Part shown: piece after piece, positions 7,770-8,419 of the stretch
How the letters are laid out: each line of letters begins with the position of its first letter
Position numbering within the stretch: the stretch's first letter is position 1
Origin: an uncultured Panacagrimonas sp.
GTDB lineage: Bacteria; Pseudomonadota; Gammaproteobacteria; Nevskiales; Nevskiaceae
DNA length: 8,419 nucleotides
Direction: 5' to 3'
NCBI GenBank assembly: GCA_946481265.1
Contig: CAMLNE010000183.1
Span: 1-8,419, forward strand
The notes under the pieces: model-generated
Databases searched by the model: none
The model's input: the letters and a program-made list of their open reading frames with translations, nothing else
Told to the model about the DNA's origin: nothing
Translations under genes and position numbers: made by a program

Positions 7770-7775
7770 AGGAGG
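7770..7775 (+). promoter_or_regulatory. Consensus Shine-Dalgarno of the small ORF
   Basis: AGGAGG, a full match to the anti-Shine-Dalgarno complement, ends five bases before the ATG at 7781. It is the strongest ribosome binding site in the window and the main reason to believe the small ORF. Confidence 0.65.
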
Positions 7776-7780
7776 CATAT

Positions 7781-7912
7781 ATGGGCAAGCTGAGCGATAT
7801 CACCATCCGGAACGGGGACCAAGTCCGGGCGGGTATGTCGGTGCTGATGTCTCCCGAGACCGTGCATATGTCGCCGCCATCGGAAATCGAATGCGTTGAG
7901 AGGCGCTACTAG
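7781..7912 (+). CDS. Small hypothetical protein, 43 residues
   Basis: I do not recognise this protein. The ORF starts at an ATG preceded by AGGAGG at ideal spacing and encodes 43 residues beginning [18 protein letters not shown] and ending IECVERRY. It has no signal peptide, membrane helix or Cys pair (one Cys near the end). The N-terminal half looks beta-prone, and the C-terminal half is rich in Met, Ser, Pro and Glu. The frame is open back to 7724, but only the 7781 start has a ribosome site. Its stop TAG (7910-7912) overlaps head-on the stop of the nrdB fragment (7909-7911) through CTAG. It lies in the segment that departs from the core genome, so a phage or island origin is plausible. It could also be a chance ORF. 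Confidence 0.5.
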   Translation: MGKLSDITIRNGDQVRAGMSVLMSPETVHMSPPSEIECVERRY

Positions 7913-8235
7913 TCGAAGGTCAGCTCTGCCTTCCTGTAATCGGTCACGGTGCCCTCGAAAAAATTAACTTCCTCGCGCAGGTCCACTGCCTCGCTCATCC
8001 ACGGGAACGGATTCTCCGTACCGGGGTACAGCGCGCGGAGCCCAATCTGTGCGCAGCGTCGATTCGCGATGAACTTCATGTAGTCGTTGAACATGTGCGC
8101 GTTCAAGCCGAGAACGCCGCGCGGCATGGTGTCGTGCGCGTAACGGATTTCAAGCTGCGTGGCTTCCGAGATCATGTCGTGAATGTCCTGCTGGAAATCC
8201 CCCGTCCAAAGATGCGGATTCTCGATCTTGACGTT
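7909..8235 (-). pseudogene. nrdB: 3' fragment of class I ribonucleotide reductase small subunit
   Basis: The last 108 residues of an NrdB-type subunit, which in full form carries the di-metal/tyrosyl radical for reduction of ribonucleotides. Recognisable motifs are [52 protein letters not shown] and NFFE. The tail [12 protein letters not shown] contains the Tyr expected on the radical-transfer path and the C-terminal docking peptide. Full proteins are about 330-400 residues; all metal ligands (including the E..H pair normally just upstream) and the radical Tyr are missing. Homology ends near 8235, although the frame stays open to the window edge at 8418 through unrelated residues. A GTG at 8313 is a possible start but has no family support. 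G+C over 7921-8220 is about 58%, well below the neighbours. A rearranged remnant or phage-derived copy is most likely; an assembly chimera is possible. Confidence 0.8.
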
Positions 8236-8333
8236 CTCGTCGGGACTCCATTTTTGTGAGTGCGGCGGCACAAGGGGCCAGTGCATCGCCCCCAAGTTGC
8301 CTCCGCGGAACACGACATCGCGCAGGACCGCCC

Positions 8334-8352
8334 GGATCCGAACTCCGGATCC
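8334..8352. repeat. Inverted repeat GGATCCG / CGGATCC
   Basis: GGATCCG (8334-8340) and CGGATCC (8346-8352) are perfect 7-bp arms around AACTC. This is the first of three adjacent hairpins at the right edge. Confidence 0.55.
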
Positions 8353-8365
8353 AAGCCCCGGTTCC

Positions 8366-8375
8366 GCCTGCAGGC
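8366..8375. repeat. 10-bp palindrome GCCTGCAGGC
   Basis: A perfect uninterrupted palindrome between the two flanking inverted repeats. With no loop it is more likely a binding or cut site than a stable hairpin. Confidence 0.45.
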
Positions 8376-8380
8376 AACGG

Positions 8381-8403
8381 CCTGGCGGTATAGCGGCGCC
8401 AGG
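8381..8403. repeat. Inverted repeat CCTGGCG / CGCCAGG
   Basis: CCTGGCG (8381-8387) and CGCCAGG (8397-8403) are perfect 7-bp arms around a 9-base loop. With the two preceding elements this gives three dyad symmetries in 70 bases. Confidence 0.55.
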
Positions 8404-8419
8404 GTGCGCGAACGCCGTC

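Larger units (their letters stand above)
8236..8419. other. Unassigned right-end sequence upstream of the nrdB fragment
   Basis: These 184 bases hold no gene I recognise. On the minus strand the nrdB frame continues open as 61 codons with no NrdB resemblance. On the plus strand a frame from GTG at 8260 is also open to the edge. Both are expected by chance at this G+C. The stretch GACTCCATTTTTGTGAGTGCGG at 8244-8265 vaguely recalls the short ACTTTTGGGAGTGCGG-like repeats near the ends of some IS21-type elements, but the match is too loose to call. Three hairpins lie at 8334-8403. Confidence 0.35.

Noticed and set aside
8227..8241. Intein C-terminal junction at the NrdB homology break
   Set aside because: An intein would end in His-Asn followed by Cys, Ser or Thr. 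The junction here reads Asp-Glu-Asn-Val, so the required residues are absent.
8321..8403. tRNA-like or group II intron domain V-like structure at the right end
   Set aside because: The minus strand has a loop GTTCGGA between CCGGA and TCCGG, but the T-loop consensus fails, and no anticodon arm, acceptor stem or domain V bulge pattern can be drawn.
8260..8419. Plus-strand frame from GTG to the right edge
   Set aside because: 53 codons without ribosome site or recognisable motif; open frames of this length are expected by chance at this G+C.

Overview
The window is about 70% G+C over most of its length and reads as chromosomal DNA of a gammaproteobacterium, most likely the Lysobacterales (Xanthomonadales) side. 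This placement is inferred from the base composition, a Xanthomonas-type beta-propeller glutaminyl cyclase, a lysine-rich histone H1-like protein, and the style of HemE and YicC. No rRNA, tRNA or CRISPR array was found.

Layout, left to right. Positions 1-274 (minus) hold the 5' part of hemE (uroporphyrinogen decarboxylase), running off the left edge. Divergent from it, 447-2639 (plus) encodes a TonB-dependent outer-membrane receptor. It follows E. coli YncD, now called PqqU, nearly motif for motif, so pyrroloquinoline quinone is the best guess for its ligand. Three minus-strand genes follow, transcribed toward it: S-formylglutathione hydrolase (2734-3576), an acyl-CoA dehydrogenase of the citronellyl-CoA dehydrogenase (AtuD) type (3758-4936), and an exported glutaminyl-peptide cyclotransferase (5043-5912). 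They share a strand but are separated by 181 and 106 bases that contain hairpins and no uridine tracts, so a single operon is uncertain. Divergent from the cyclase, 5996-6586 (plus) encodes the lysine/alanine repeat nucleoid protein, closed by a strong intrinsic terminator. Next comes yicC (6738-7604, plus), closed by an 11-bp terminator.

The last 800 bases look different. After yicC there is no gmk, which often follows it. Instead there is a tandem heptamer, a terminator, a 43-codon unrecognised ORF with a perfect Shine-Dalgarno sequence (7781-7912), and a convergent 3' fragment of a class I ribonucleotide reductase small-subunit gene (nrdB, 7909-8235). The two share the tetramer CTAG, which supplies both stop codons. 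Over 7921-8220 G+C falls to about 58% by hand count. NrdB homology stops abruptly near 8235, although the reading frame stays open to the right edge through hairpin-rich sequence that is not NrdB. This end is best read as an accessory, rearranged or phage-related segment abutting the core genome.

The core genes do not form one pathway. They cover heme synthesis, cofactor uptake, formaldehyde detoxification, acyl-CoA oxidation, N-terminal pyroglutamate formation in the periplasm, chromatin organisation and RNA turnover. The most unusual material is the junction region from 7605 to the right edge.
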